From contig CM062818.1 of assembly GCA_031772625.1 (NCBI GenBank), positions 1,276,196,277-1,276,260,276 of the forward strand: 64,000 bases of DNA. The letters are read 5' to 3'. Below the pieces are notes generated by a model. It worked only from the letters and a program-made list of their open reading frames with translations, did no database searches and was not told the origin of the DNA. How positions within the stretch are numbered: position 1 is the first letter of the stretch; the number at the start of each line of letters is the position of its first letter. Below are positions 11,710 to 24,138 of this stretch, in pieces. Made by a program: the position numbers and the translations under genes. The stretch comes from Pinus tabuliformis (lineage: Eukaryota; Streptophyta; Pinopsida; Pinales; Pinaceae).

Positions 11710-13136
11710 TGTTAGCCTTGCAACAGGTGTTCATCTTTCATGATTGACATTTTTACATGCCAAATGTGTCATACTTTGCATGCTACAGTGTTCCATATTT
11801 CCAGAAGAGACCAAAGAAGAAGCCATGAAGTGTGCTAGTCCAAATGCCACTGCTGTATTCCAATTTTGATGAGTTTATCCAGTTTTGAAGAGTTTTCATT
11901 CAAGGGAGGTCCAAACAGTCCAATCTTGGTCTCCCTAGGTTTCAATTTCCTGTTTTAGAATATAGAGAATGATATCTGTCCAAACAGTTTAATCTTGGCA
12001 GATTTGTAGATAGGTAGAGAATCAAAGGAGCCCAATCGCTTAATCTGGGCCCTTAGCAGAAATAAGTGTAGATTTAGATAGGAGGGCAATCAAAAGAAAA
12101 ATTGTATAGCTGGGTCTGCAAGTCTAAGTGCACCCAATCCAAAAGAAGAAAAAATGCTAGGAAAGTAGGCTGGGTAGGTAGTTTTTGAGGTTGCAGAATG
12201 ATGATTCATGATCAATTTTGTGTTTATAAGTGTCATATCTTTTCAGATCACATTCATGATGCAGTTTTTCACCTGAAGGAGCTCAAGCTAGACATAACTA
12301 ACTCCCCTCCCTTCTTATTCCCCAAATCACTCACTGATTTTCCCAAAGAGGTCAAGATCTGCTTGAGCCTCTTAGTCCCATCATGTTCCACAACATTGGC
12401 CTTGGTGAAGATCTGCCTCACGCAAGGATTTCTACTCTTCTGTTACAAAGTTCTATTTCCCCAAATAGCCTAAGGTCCCTTACCTTAGCGCTTTCTGGTC
12501 ACCTCCATATTAATTACTAACTATATTATCTAACTCGCTAATCCTTTTCCCCTTCCCCTACTAAAACTATGTATAAAAATCCAAAAAAATATAATAATAC
12601 CCCCCCCTTTGGCACTATAGCCATATTTCCCTAAACGTCTGGGAAAAAACAGACCATCTGTTTTTAGCCCATCCGAGTCTTAACAGGAGTTAGTTTGACA
12701 CCTGGTCATACTAACAACCTTTTCCCCCTAGTCCTAACCCTCAAAAACCCATTGTTTCACCCTTATGCCTAAGTCCCAAGTGTAAAAATATTAACCCGCT
12801 CGTTTGTACATAAACGAAAACCCATTTTTCTAAAGTTTTAAACCCCCCCCCCCCACGCCGCGCCGTATGAAGATTCGCATATTCCCGCGCTCTGTCCCTT
12901 AACCCTCCGCCGTATTGTCCTTGCCGCCAGCCATCAGATCTGGCCCGCCCGAGATCTACGGTGGGCGGGCCTTCCCATGCGCCAAGGGCCCAAGGTTTAG
13001 CATCCGGGAGATGGGTGGTATTGCCGCTGTACTCCCGCCACGCATCACCATCCCAGGCGTGGCGGAGCCCCCCTCCCCGAAACCACCTTTGCTCCAGGGC
13101 GGTGCGCCTAGAAACCACAAACCGCTCTCCTCTGGG

Positions 13137-13335
13137 TGACGTAAGCCCCACGTCATACTGCTGCGTCATCCGCCTGCGTGGCCTCCTGCCACCGTACCGC
13201 CGAGTCACCCTGCCACATCACTTCCACCGTGTCCCGTTACCGTACTGCCACGTCACCTCCGTACGTGCTGACGTCATCCCGCCACGTCATCCGCTGTACC
13301 ATGGCCCCACCTGCTGGCGTCATGCTGACATCATC
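13137..13335 (+). promoter_or_regulatory. U3 cluster of ACGT / TGACG (bZIP-type) sites
   Basis: Within 200 bp there are at least seven TGACG or CGTCA words, several inside CACGTCA or TGACGTCA contexts. These are the known core binding words of plant bZIP factors (as-1, C-box, CRE-like). The cluster starts about 890 bp upstream of the LTR1 TATA box. Equivalent clusters start at 22410, 32342, 42559 and 52764. LTR3 carries the best version, with several full TGACGTCA palindromes around 32475-32540. The binding role is inferred from motif content only. Confidence 0.5.
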
Positions 13336-14022
13336 ATCAATTTTTGAGGCGAAAGGCGAAAATCATGCTTAGGAAGCCTGGATTCAAATTCTGAGGCAGT
13401 TTTTCATGCGCGATTAGCGCCGCTAATCGTGCATGTCTACGAGAAAAGGGCCGAAATGGAAAATCTCTAGTTGCGCAGCCCCCAACAAGCCCAAAAGGCG
13501 CTGAATGACCCGTTTTTATTCACGAAGCATGCAAAAAGGATCAAAAGACAGTTCTAAAGGAAATAGAGGGCCGAAACAACGACCATTAAATTTTGATTTG
13601 ACCCACAGAAGGAGAAACCGGCCCGATTCATTTGTCAAAGAGTATCAGAGGAAAGACGAAGCGGCAAAGAGTATCAGTTAAATTTTTAATGGAAGTCTTC
13701 AGTTCCCAAAGCAGGTCTACATTAAATGACCTCCAGCAAAGTCAAATCAGGAGGTGTAAGCCCATCCCAGCTCTCAAATCACAGTTAAAGCATTTAAAGC
13801 CACCAAACCACAATGGAGCAGAAGTCCATGCGCAGTTATTGCAGAAGCACTGCACCAAGCCACTGAGGACAACGCATTAATTCAGTTTTGATACGGCTGC
13901 CCTCAGCGCAGCCCATAGATATTTTCTTGCATTTATTGCTGATAAGGTTAGGTTAAAATTAATCATCTACTTTCAGACCTATTTAGGTCACAGATGTAAT
14001 AAAAAATTTTAGAGAATTTTCC

Positions 14023-14031
14023 CTATATATA
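14023..14031 (+). promoter_or_regulatory. LTR TATA box
   Basis: CTATATATA followed by ACCAC; transcription would start roughly 25-35 bp downstream. The same box is at 23282-23290, 33225-33233, 43442-43450 and 53647-53655. An AATAAA lies about 25 bp upstream in each copy and could serve 3' end formation when the LTR is at the 3' side. Confidence 0.6.
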
Positions 14032-14406
14032 CCACACTCTATATTGTTTCAAGGGTTGGTCGATTGATAACTTTTCATTAGAGACTCGCATTGTATGTTT
14101 GATACTTTTCTTTAATCAAAGATTGCTGAAGATATTGGAGGAACGACTGTCTGATGTGTTGTTAATGGTATCTGGAGACTGAATGATGGAATTCTTGTGC
14201 TGCAACATGACTCAATAAGTGCTCTTACCTCTGTTTTAATCATTTCACCCTCTAAATAGCAAAAAGAAAGATTAGCTTAGAACTTGTTTAACTGCACTCT
14301 AGGCTCGATTTTTGCTGTTTCTTTATGTTTTCATCCGAAATGAATTGGACATGAACATGAATTCCCCATGGCTTATATTTACCCTAATTCACATGTGTTT
14401 GACAGT

Positions 14407-14436
14407 TATCTAGGGATTCTTTACTGCCCCTAGATA
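14407..14436 (+). other. Stem-loop in R/U5: 9-bp stem
   Basis: TATCTAGGG and CCCTAGATA are perfect inverted repeats separated by 12 nt. All five LTRs keep it, but they are too similar to each other for this to prove selection. Confidence 0.5.
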
Positions 14437-14747
14437 GAGATCGTTCACCCTTCTATGTTAAGATGATGTGAGAGATTCTTGATTGCCTCTCCTTCCTTAG
14501 CATTCTTTCCATCCTTTAAACTTGAAAAATTGTTCCATGTGCAGCTACCTTGCTCCTTATTCCTCCTGTGACAAAGAAAACGCACCAGTAGTCTTACTCC
14601 TTGACTCCACGCCCAATGGTTTGAAATTTTCACACTACACCTGCCTCTTTATCTGAAAAACATCAATCTTCCCACCAAAACACAAACAAAACCCCCTGAG
14701 CTCAATAGCTACCCTAAAATCATCATCAACAAAGCTAAATCACAAAG

Positions 14748-14788
14748 AGAGAGCCCTCTCTGACTGCAGGTGGGCTAGAACCTGCAGT
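14748..14788 (+). other. Paired U5 hairpins upstream of the primer binding site
   Basis: First hairpin: AGAGAG-CC-CTCTCT (14748-14761). Second: ACTGCAGGT, loop GGGCTAGA, ACCTGCAGT (14763-14788), a 9-bp perfect stem. They end about 75 nt before the primer binding site. The relict LTR at 62985-63177 has the same first hairpin and a second with a different but still complementary stem. Units 2-4 keep both; LTR5 has mutations that weaken the second. Confidence 0.6.
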
Positions 14789-14862
14789 CCAAAGTTGGTC
14801 TGTGGTTACCTCGGCCATATTCCTTTACTCCAACCTGAGGGACAACCTAAATGCTAACATAA

Positions 14863-14880
14863 TGGCGACTCCACTGGGGA
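14863..14880 (+). other. Primer binding site, unit 1 (tRNA-Arg-like)
   Basis: TGGCGACTCCACTGGGGA, three bases after the LTR end. It starts with TGG, the complement of a tRNA CCA end. Tat-lineage elements are known to use tRNA-Arg primers, and this word fits that tRNA's 3' end apart from one position by my reading. Confidence 0.75.
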
Positions 14881-15472
14881 CCTCCTCAGTTAAATTCACG
14901 AAACAGGTTGGAAGAATCCACTGAGAAATCAATTTTCTAATTGCTGTATATTCCTTAAAACTACAGATGAAGCCTGAATGTCAGCCAGGTAGCCTTTGAA
15001 ACTATCTTTGCTTTGCATTGACAGAAGTAAATAAAAGCTGCTTCAGTCAATCTTCATGCTAGTTTTAAGCTATAGATAGCTGTTTCAAAATTTGATCAGT
15101 TCCTTGCTAGTTCTAAAAACATTCCCAGAAAAATACCAAAAAACAGTTCGGAAGCTGGCTCCCAAGAAGAATCTACGATACACAAGGTCAAATCCAGACC
15201 CAAATCCCCCAGCTGTTTTTGAAAATCTGAACCTAATCCCAAAAATCCTTAGGAAGCAAGGGCAAAGAGAAGATTTTGCTGAGTTGAGTCCCGAAACAAC
15301 TTACCCAAGCTGTGTTCCAACTCCTGTCAAAGTTTTATTCCGTTCAACTCCTAATTCCCCTTGTTCATCATCTACACCTCCATTCACTCCATGTACTACA
15401 AATACCGCTACTGCTGTTCCAGTTACTTCTGTTATCCCTGTTATCCCTGTTGTCCCACTTATCCCTGCCAAT

Positions 15473-18400
15473 ATGGCTAATAGATATGCACCCCTGCAAT
15501 TGCCTGCTAATCCTAAGGCCTTACCTTAGGAATACCAATCTAAGATTACCTATTTTGACAGTACCGGTCCTTTCACAGCCCTTTAGCATACCAAAAAGAT
15601 GCAAGACTATTTTGAAAACTTTGAGATAGACGATGATAGCGTGAGAATGAGAATTTTTGTTCAAAGTTTAACCGGTGATGTAAGAACTTGGTTCAGATCA
15701 CTCGCTGCAAATTCCATAACTACTCCAGATGAGCTTTACCAATCCTTTACCAATAGATGGGAGAAAAAGAAAGACCCCTTGCACATACTAGCTGAATATG
15801 ATACAATTAAAAAAGGTCCCCAGGAGACTATTTTGGAGTACTGTGCGAGATTCAATAATGTCTATAATGCAATACCACAGAACTTAAGACCCCCACCTGA
15901 CCTTGCCTTGTATAAATTCCCTGATGGATTCGACCCGGAAATGGCATACCAGTTAAAAGAAAGAGCTCCTCAGACCCTTGCAGACATGCAAAATGTTGTT
16001 GTTAGCGTAGAGGCCAACCTAATTGCCAAAAGGAATAGAGCTAGAATGGAAAGAAGAACCACCTTTAAGGAAGAACCCTCAGCCTTTGATCAGAAGCTTG
16101 ATGCGATTATTAGTGGCCTAAAAAGGCTGGGAGAAAGAGTAGAAAGCTTTGAGAGAATATCATCATGGAAAGGGCAACAGTCCAATATCTTAAGAAACCC
16201 AAATTTCAGACCCTACAAAGATCTGTTTTCCTTTGACTCAAGCCAAGTCAAGTGTTTAGGCCTCATCAAAGACTTGTGTGTATCCCTAGTCCAATATCCC
16301 AACAAGACCATCCTCATGGATGTGGTGGTGGCTGACATCCCACCAAAGTATGGTATGCTCCTGTCAAGATCATGGGGAGCAAAGCTCCAAGGATCCCTTC
16401 AACTAGACCTATCCTATGCTACTATTTCAGTCTTTGGGCAACCAAAGAGACTGTACAGAGAAACCCTCATGAAATATGTGGTAAGTAGTGAGAGCAAGCC
16501 TGAAAATTTTCCCATTTACTCAATCCATTCTGATATGGATTCCTTTATTTTGTTTAATGATAATACAAATTCTCTAACTGATGATGAGCCTTCGGCTCTA
16601 GAACAACGAGCACAAATCAATGAAGAATCGGTTGCACATACCCATGAGACTATCACAACAGTTAATACAACCAGCATGATAGAAGAAACTCCCCAAATAG
16701 AAATTTCAAATCGGCCCAATCCTAACATAGCTGAAACTCTTAGTGCTAACCACAGGCAAGAAATCACATGGTATTTGGAGTTTGATGGCTCGGTCAACAA
16801 GTTAGGAGCAGGGGCAGGTGTATGGATTCACAATACACATAAGAAGCATGCGGAAGGCCATGCCTACAGACTGAATTTTAAATGCACAAACAACATGGCA
16901 GAGTATGAGGCTCTGCTGTTAGGCCTTAAACTGCTCAGAGCTCTAGGAGCTGCAAAGGTGTCTATTTTAGGAGACTCTGACTTAATCATACAGCAGATGA
17001 AAGGTAACTTTGTAACCAATGACAACAGAATGAGGGCCTATAGGACTGCTGCCACTAAAATACTCAATACATTCACTGAATTCAAGCTTGATAAGATTTC
17101 AAGAAATCACAACATTCACGCTCACAGCCTAGCCACCTTTGCTAGTACATGCAAGCTTCCTTTTGACCCAAACCATCACTTCATAGCTGAAATAAAACAT
17201 AGGCCCGCTGTCCCAAACAACGTTAAAGATTGGCAAGTGTTTGAAAATGACGCCCAGATCAACAATTTTCTCACCCTTGAGCATGAATTTTCAAATATTA
17301 ACATCGACATGGACGCTATGAATGAATCCCAACAGCAGATGACTGAAAATCAACAGGCTGTAACAGCTGCAACAGCCAAAAAATTTCTAAACCCGACTGT
17401 TTTTGACAAAACAAACATAGAATAGCTGAAACAAATGCACTTGGAAGAAATTGCCAAGACAGAGGCTGAGATTATTGACTTAAAAGATAATTTTCTGCTT
17501 GCTGGCCTAACCCCATTAGAAGACATGTTTGACGCCAATGATGTTCCCAGAAAGCCAAAATTACAACCATTGAACGCTGCTATAGAAGAACACAACATTG
17601 GGACAACAGAGAATCCCAAAATGATCAAATTATCCAAGAATTTACCACCTGATCAAAAGCCCAAATATATCGATTTGTTCAAAGAATTCCAAGATGTATT
17701 TGCTTGGAGTTATGAGGATTTGAAATCCTATGATACCTCGGTTATTCAACACACAATTCCCTTAAAACCAAACCAGAAACCTTTCAAACAAAAACTTAGA
17801 AGAATTAACCCTATGCTTCTTCCCATGATTGAGAAGGAAGTAAAGAGGATGTTTGAAGCAGGCATAATAGCACCCATCAGATTCTCTGAATGGGTATCCA
17901 ACCTCGTTCCTACAAGAAAGAAGACAGGTGAGATTAGACTTTGTGTAGATCTGAGAAACTTAAACCAAGTCTCCCTAAAAGACCACTATCCTTTGCCCAA
18001 AATGGACCACATCCTACAAAGGGTAGTGGGGTCATCTAGAATCTCTTTGCTAGATGGCTTTTCAGGTTTCAACCAAATACTTGTTCACCCGGATGACCAA
18101 GACAAGACAGCCTTTACCACACCGTGGGGAACATTTAAGTATGTTAAGATGCCATTCGGACTTAAAAACGCTGGTGCAACCTTTCAACGAGCAATGGATA
18201 TTGCTTTTGCCAAAGAAATACATGACTTCCTAGTTGTCTATCTTGATGATCTTACCCCATTTTCCAAATCTGATCAGGAACACCTCAAGCATCTTAGGCA
18301 AATATTCATGACATGCAGGAAATATGGCATTTCCTTGAACCCCAAGAAGTCTCTCTTTGGCCTTGAAGAAGGCAAATTACTTGGCCACATCATATCAAAA

Positions 18401-20382
18401 GATGGGATTAGAATAGATCCTGAAAGAATCCAAGCCATACTCCAAATCCCATATCCAAGAAACATAAAAGACCTACAAGCACTCCTTGGGAAAATCAACT
18501 TCCTAAGAAGATTTATTCCAAATATAGCTGAACTGATACAACTGTTAAGCAATATGTTAAAAAAGGATGCCAAGGTAAAATGGTCTCTTGAAACCAAGCA
18601 AGCATTTGAGAGTATCAAAACGGCCTTAACCCAAACCCCTGTCCTCACCAGCCCACAATTTGACAAAGATTTTATCATCTTTTCGTTTGCATCTGATCAT
18701 ACTATAGCTGCTGTCCTTTTGCAAAGAGATGAACAGGGAGCTGAAAAGCCGATTGCATTTTTCAGCCCAGCCTTAAGAGATGCCCCTTTGAAGTACCCAA
18801 TCATGGAAAAACAGGCCTATGCACTTGTTAAGGCCATCAAGGACTTCAGAATCTATATTTTATATTCACATGTCACTGCCTATGTCCCACACGCTGCTGT
18901 AAAAGACATACTGGCCCAAGAGGGATTAGAAGGCAAAAGAGGCAAGTGGATAGCAAACATCCTTGAGTATGACATAGAAATAAAACCAACCAAGCTAATA
19001 AAGGGACAAGGTTTAGCCAAACTGATGTTCGAAACAAACTTTCAGGCCCTAGACATTAACCAACTGGACAATGAACAGGAGCTGGCGACTCCACAGATCA
19101 GTGAAATCTTTTTGCAATCCCCATGGTACGTTGATATATGCTTTGTATTGTTAAACCTGTGTGCTCCCCCAGGATTGTCCAGAACTAAGAAAAGATTTTT
19201 GAAAATGAAGGCTTTAAGGTTTTGTGTCATAGATGGTGCATTATTTTGGAGAAATCATGAAGGTATATTGCTTAATTGTTTAACCATGAATGAAACTAAC
19301 AATGTCATGAAAGAATTCCATGCAGGTGACTATGGAGGACATCTATATTGGAAGTCCACCGCTGATAAAATCTTGAGGGCTGGATTCTATTGGCCCTCTC
19401 TTTTTGCAGATGTAAAAAAGTTTTCCACGTCATGTCACAAGTGCCAAATCTTTAAGGGCAAGAGAAAGCTGTTACCTTTGCCCCTGAAACCCATCTCAAC
19501 CGAAAAACCTTTTCAACAATGGGGTCTTGACTTCATTGGAGAAATCCATCCCTCTTCCTCAGACCAGCACAAATGGATCCTAACAGCCACCGACTATTTC
19601 ACTAAGTGGGTTGAAGCCATTCCATGCAGACAAGAAAATGACACCATTATTATCCAATTCCTTGATTGCAATATCCTTTCTAGATTTCGCTGCCCTGAGA
19701 AAATTATCACTGAAAATGCTACTGCCTTTAAGTCCAAAAAGATGATCAATTTTTGACACCAATTTCATATTACCTTGGGCCACTCTACAGCCTATTACCC
19801 CCAAGGCAATGGCTTGGCCGAATCATCTAACAAAAGCCTCATCAACATCATAAAGAAAGTGCTGGAAGAGAACAAGAAGAACTGGCACAAAAAGCTGGTA
19901 AATGCCCTATGGGCAGACAGACTTTCAACTAAGAGGTCCATTGGGATGAGCCCTTATGAGCTAGTATATGGCATGGAGGCTAGATTTCCTTCATCCTTGG
20001 GCATCCCTACTATCAGACTATTACAGGAAATTCAGGCTGAACCAAATGACATTCAAATAAGGATTAATCAGACCATTCATCTTCAGCAAACCAGAGAACA
20101 AGTTTATGACAGAGCTCAAATTCTGCAAGAAAAGCTCAAAAAGATGTTTGACAAGAGAGTTAAGGCTGAGGATTTCTACATTGGTGACAAAGTTCTAAGG
20201 TGGGACTCAAGAAGAGAAGACAAGGGCAAACATGCCAAGTTTGATTTTTATGGAAAGGACCATTCGTTATTTCTGTTGTTCAGGGAAATAACACATATTT
20301 TCTCAAATCTATAGACGACAATACTGTTGAAGAAGGCCCTGTCAATGGCCGTATGCTGAAACATTACCATGATCCCTTTTAG
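15473..20382 (+). pseudogene. Unit 1 gag-pol, broken, protease deleted
   Basis: Gag would begin at ATG 15473, but TAG codons at 15527-15529 and 15584-15586 stop it within 38 codons. A frame from 15599 to 17425 then covers gag core, a direct fusion into the post-protease region, and the aRNH. Compared with unit 3, 948 bp (316 codons) are missing after residue motif NPNFR (junction at about 16210), with CAG at both edges. This removes the DSGA protease active site without shifting frame. TAG at 17423-17425 separates the reverse transcriptase frame (17435-19756), which retains YLDD. Integrase is dead: the second catalytic Asp reads Glu (IITEN), TGA at 19754-19756 interrupts it, and one T is lost near 20250 in the C-terminal part. 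All three TAGs stand where unit 3 has CAG. Confidence 0.88.
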
Positions 20383-20978
20383 GGGATACAGTGCGGATTT
20401 TTGTATATATCTTTTGTACAGTGATATTTGTATATATCAGCACTTTGTTTTCATTTTTATATCAGCAAACCAATTGTCAAGGGAGCAGCAGTAAATTTTG
20501 TGAAGACACAGCCAATACAAGTGTTCTAGTTTTAAAAAGCTCTATCCCTGAACTAATCTCAACAAAACAGCAAGAGAAGTACTGTCGAATCACAAGCAAT
20601 TCATGGTAAAAGCAAACTGTTCGCAGTTTTCAGCCAGAGGGATCAAAGCAGAGCAGTATTTTCGGTTTATATCAGCACCCTTGGTCAAAGCAAAAGTAAA
20701 GCAAACACATCAGTTTTGATCCATGTTTGAGAATGTTTCAAAGATGCAATGCTCAAGCAACATTCTACATAATAGCAAGCACGGAGAAGAAAGCAGGCAG
20801 TGCTATGCACTTCACATATTTCAGTTAAGGAGAAGGTTGTTCATATTACAAAGTTTCAATTACCTAAACAGTCAACCCAAAGAAGTTTTTCAGTCCACAG
20901 CAACCATAGAAGATCAAGGTAGTCTGACCTGCTGTTCTTGACTTTTCACAAGGAAAAGCCATCCCCAAGTGAAGCCAT
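20383..20978 (+). other. Unit 1 3' untranslated internal region
   Basis: About 600 bp between the gag-pol stop and LTR2. A 72-codon non-ATG frame follows the stop in all units but shows no motif. There is no classic long polypurine tract. The best candidates are AAGGAAAAG, about 20 bp upstream of the LTR, and AAGTGAAG (AAGTGGAG in the other units) ending 4 bp before it. Confidence 0.5.
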
Positions 20979-23900
20979 TGTTAGCCTCCTGTTGCAACAG
21001 GTGTTCATCTTTCATGATTGACATTTTTACATGCCAAATATGTCATACTTCACATGCTACAGTGTTCCATATTTCCAGAAGAGACCAAAGAAGAAGCCAT
21101 GAAGTGTGCTAGTCCAAATGGCACTGTTGTATTCCAATTTTTATGAGTTGGTCCAATTTCGAAGAGTTTTCATTCAAGGGAGGTCCAAACAGTCCAATCT
21201 TGGTCTCCCTAGGTTTCAATTTCCTGTTTTAGAATATAGAGAATGATATCTATCCAAACAGTTTAATCTTGGCAGATTTGTAGATAGGTAGAGAATCAAA
21301 GGAGCCCAATCGCTTAATCTGGGCCCTTGGCAGAAATAAGTGTAGATTTAGATAGGAGGGAAATCAAAAGAAAAATTGTATAGCTGGGTCTGCAAGTCTA
21401 AGTGCACCCAATTCAAAATAAGAAAAAATGCTAGGAAAGTAGGCTGGGTAGGTACTTTTTTGAGGTTGTAGAATGATGATTCATGATCAATTTTGTGTTT
21501 ATAAGTGTCATATCTTTCAGATCACAGTCATGATGCAGTTTTTCACCTGAAGGAGCTCAAGCTGGACATAACTAACTCCCCTCCCTTCTTATTCCCCAAA
21601 TCACTCATTGATTTTCCCAAAGAGGTCAAGATCTACTTGAGCCTCTTAGTCCCATCATGTTCCACAACATTTGGCCTTGGTGAAGATCTGCCTCACTCAA
21701 GGATTTCTACTCTTCTGTTACAAAGTTCTATTTCCCCAAATAGCCTAAGGTCCCTTACCTTAACGCTTTATGTTCACCTCCATATTAATTACTAACTATA
21801 TTATCTAAATCCCTAATCCTTTTCCCCTTCCCCTACTAAAACTATGTATAAAAATCCCAAAAAATATAATAATACCCCCCATTGGCACTATAGCCATATT
21901 TCCCTAAAAGTCTGGGAAAAAACAGATCGTCTGGGGTTGTTTTTAGCCTATCCGAGTCTTAATAGGAGTTAGTTTGACACCTGGTCATACTAACAACCTT
22001 TTCCCCCTAGTCCTAATCCTCAAAAACCCATTGTTTCACCCTTATGCCTAAGTCCCAAGTGTAAAAATATTAACCCGCTCGTTTGTACATAACCGAAAAC
22101 CCATTTTTCTAAAGTTTTAAAACCCCCCCGCCGTGCCGTATGAATATTCGCATATTCCTGCGCCCTGTCCCTTAACCCTCCGCCATATCGTCCTTGCCGC
22201 CAGCCATCAGATCTGGCCCGCCGGAGATCTACGGTGGGCGGGCCTTCCCATGCGCCAAGGGCCCGAGGTTTAGTGTCCGGGAGATGGGCGGTATTGCCGC
22301 CGTACTCCCGCCACGCGTCACCTTCCCAGGCGTGGCGGAGCCCCCCTCCCCGAAACCACCTTTGCTCCAGGGCGGTGCGCCCAGAAACCACAAACCGCTC
22401 TCCTCTGGGTGACGTAAGCCCCACGTCATACTGCTGTGTCATCCGCCTGCGTGGCCTCCTGCCACTGTACCGCCGAGTCACCCTGCCACATCACTGCCAC
22501 CGTGTCCCTTTACCGTACTGCCACGTCACCTCCGTACGTGCTGACGTCATCCCGCCACATCATCCGCCGTACCATGGCCCCACCTGTTGACGTCATCATC
22601 AATTTTTGAGGCGAAAGGCGAAAATCGTGCTTAGGAAGCCCAGATTCAAATTCTGAGGCATTTTTTCATGCGCGATTAGCGCTAATTGCGCATGGCTACG
22701 GGAAAAGGGCCAAAATGGAAAATCCCTAGTTGCGCAGCCCCCAGCAAGCCCAAAAGGCGCCAAATGACCCGTTTTTCTTCGCAAAGCATGCAGAAAAGAT
22801 CAAAAGACAGTTCTAAAGGAAACAGAGGGCTGAAACAGCGACCATTAAATTTTGATTTGACCCACAGAAGGAGAAACCGACCCGATTCATTTGTCAAAGA
22901 GTATCAGAGGAAAGACGAAGCGACAAAGAGTATCAGTTAAATTTTTAATGGAAGTCTTCAATTCCCAAAGCAGGTCTACATTAAATGACCTCCAGCAAAG
23001 TCAAATCAGGAGGTGTAAGCCCATCCCAGCTCTCAAATCACAGTTAAAGCATTTAAAGCCACCAAACCACAATGGAGCAGAAGTCCATGCGCAGTTATTG
23101 CAGAAGCACTGCACCAAGCCACCGAGGACAACGCATTAATTCAGTTTTGATACGGCTGCCCTCAGCACAGCCCATAAATATTTTCTTGCATTTATTGCTG
23201 ATAAGGTTAGGTTAAAATTAATCATCTACTTTCAGACCTATTTAGGTCACAGATGTAATAAACAATTTTAGAGAATTTTCCCTATATATACCACCCTCTG
23301 TATTGTTTCAAGGGTTGGTCGATTGATAACTTTTCATTAGAGACTCGCATTGTATGTTTGATACTTTTCTTTAATCAAAGATTGCTGAAGATATTGGAGG
23401 AACGACTGTCTGATGTGTTGTTAATGGTATCTGGAGACTGAATGATGGAATTCTTGTGCTGCAACATGACTCAATAAGTGCTCTTACCTCTGTTTTAATC
23501 ATTTCACCCTCTAAATAGCAAAAAGAAAGATTAGCTTAGAACTTGTTTAACTGCACTCTAGGCTTGATTTTTGCTGTTTCTTTATGTTTTCATCTGAAAT
23601 GAATTGGACATGAATATGAATTCCCCATGGCTTATATATACCCTAATTCACATGTGTTTGACAGTTATCTAGGGATTCTTTACTGCCCCTAGATAGAGAT
23701 CGTTCACCCTTCTCTGTTAAGCTGATTGAGAGATTCTTGATTGCCTCTCCTTCCTTAGCATTCTTTCCATCCTTTAAACTTGAAAAATTGTTCCATGTGC
23801 AGCTACCTTGCTCCTTATTCCTCCTGTGACAAAGAAAACGCACCAGCAGTCTTACTCCTTGACTCCACGCCCAATGGTTTGAAATTTTCACACTACACCT

Positions 23901-24117
23901 GCCTCTTTATCTGAAAAACATCAATCTTCCCACCAAAACACAAACAAAACCCCCTGAGCTCAATAGCTAGCCTAAAATCATCATCAACAAAGCTAAATCA
24001 CAAAGAGAGAGCCCTCTCTGACTGCAGGTGGGCTAGAACCTGCAGTCCAAAGTTGGTCTGTGGTTACCTCGGCCGTATCCCTTTACTCCAACCTGAGGGA
24101 CAACCTGAGTGATAACA
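20979..24117 (+). repeat. LTR2 (shared by units 1 and 2)
   Basis: 3139 bp, TGTTAGCC to GATAACA. The U3 is of the class shared with LTR4 and LTR5, for example CATTTGGCC where LTR1 and LTR3 have CATTGGCC. Its last bases (GAGTGATAACA) match only LTR5. Palindrome at 22667-22694. Confidence 0.92.
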
Positions 24118-24120
24118 TAA

Positions 24121-24138
24121 TGGCGACTCCACTGGGGA
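24121..24138 (+). other. Primer binding site, unit 2
   Basis: Identical to the unit 1 site and likewise three bases past the LTR end. Confidence 0.75.

Larger units (their letters stand above)
11710..14859 (+). repeat. LTR1 (5' end of chain)
   Basis: 3150 bp, begins TGTTAGCC and ends GCTAACA; the TGTTA/TAACA ends are inverted. It lacks 5 bp (TCCTG) present near the start of the other four LTRs. Candidate AATAAA at 13998-14003, TATA box at 14023-14031, so U3 is roughly the first 2.35 kb and R-U5 the last 0.8 kb. A GC-rich block lies at about 12840-13345. Many diagnostic bases agree with LTR3 and differ from LTR2, LTR4 and LTR5. Confidence 0.92.

Noticed and set aside
12741-13347. Long ORFs on both strands in the GC-rich part of each LTR (up to 155 codons)
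   Set aside because: Several frames are open at once, as expected where high GC makes stops rare. The proteins are Arg/Gly/Pro-rich, lack motifs and vary in length between LTR copies.
16516-18678. Minus-strand ORFs of 60-140 codons inside gag-pol
   Set aside because: Mirror frames of the conserved plus-strand polyprotein; they recur only because the units are similar.
20391-20609. 72-codon frame after the gag-pol stop in each unit
   Set aside because: Starts with GTG, not ATG, has no motif, and its presence in all units follows from their near identity.
22692-22940. Lys/Arg-rich 82-codon ORF in U3, open in LTR2 to LTR5
   Set aside because: Differences between LTR copies change amino acids freely (Gln/Arg, Arg/Gly), the start is lost in LTR1, and it lies upstream of the TATA box. 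The frame starting at 22891 and its equivalents lacks an early ATG.
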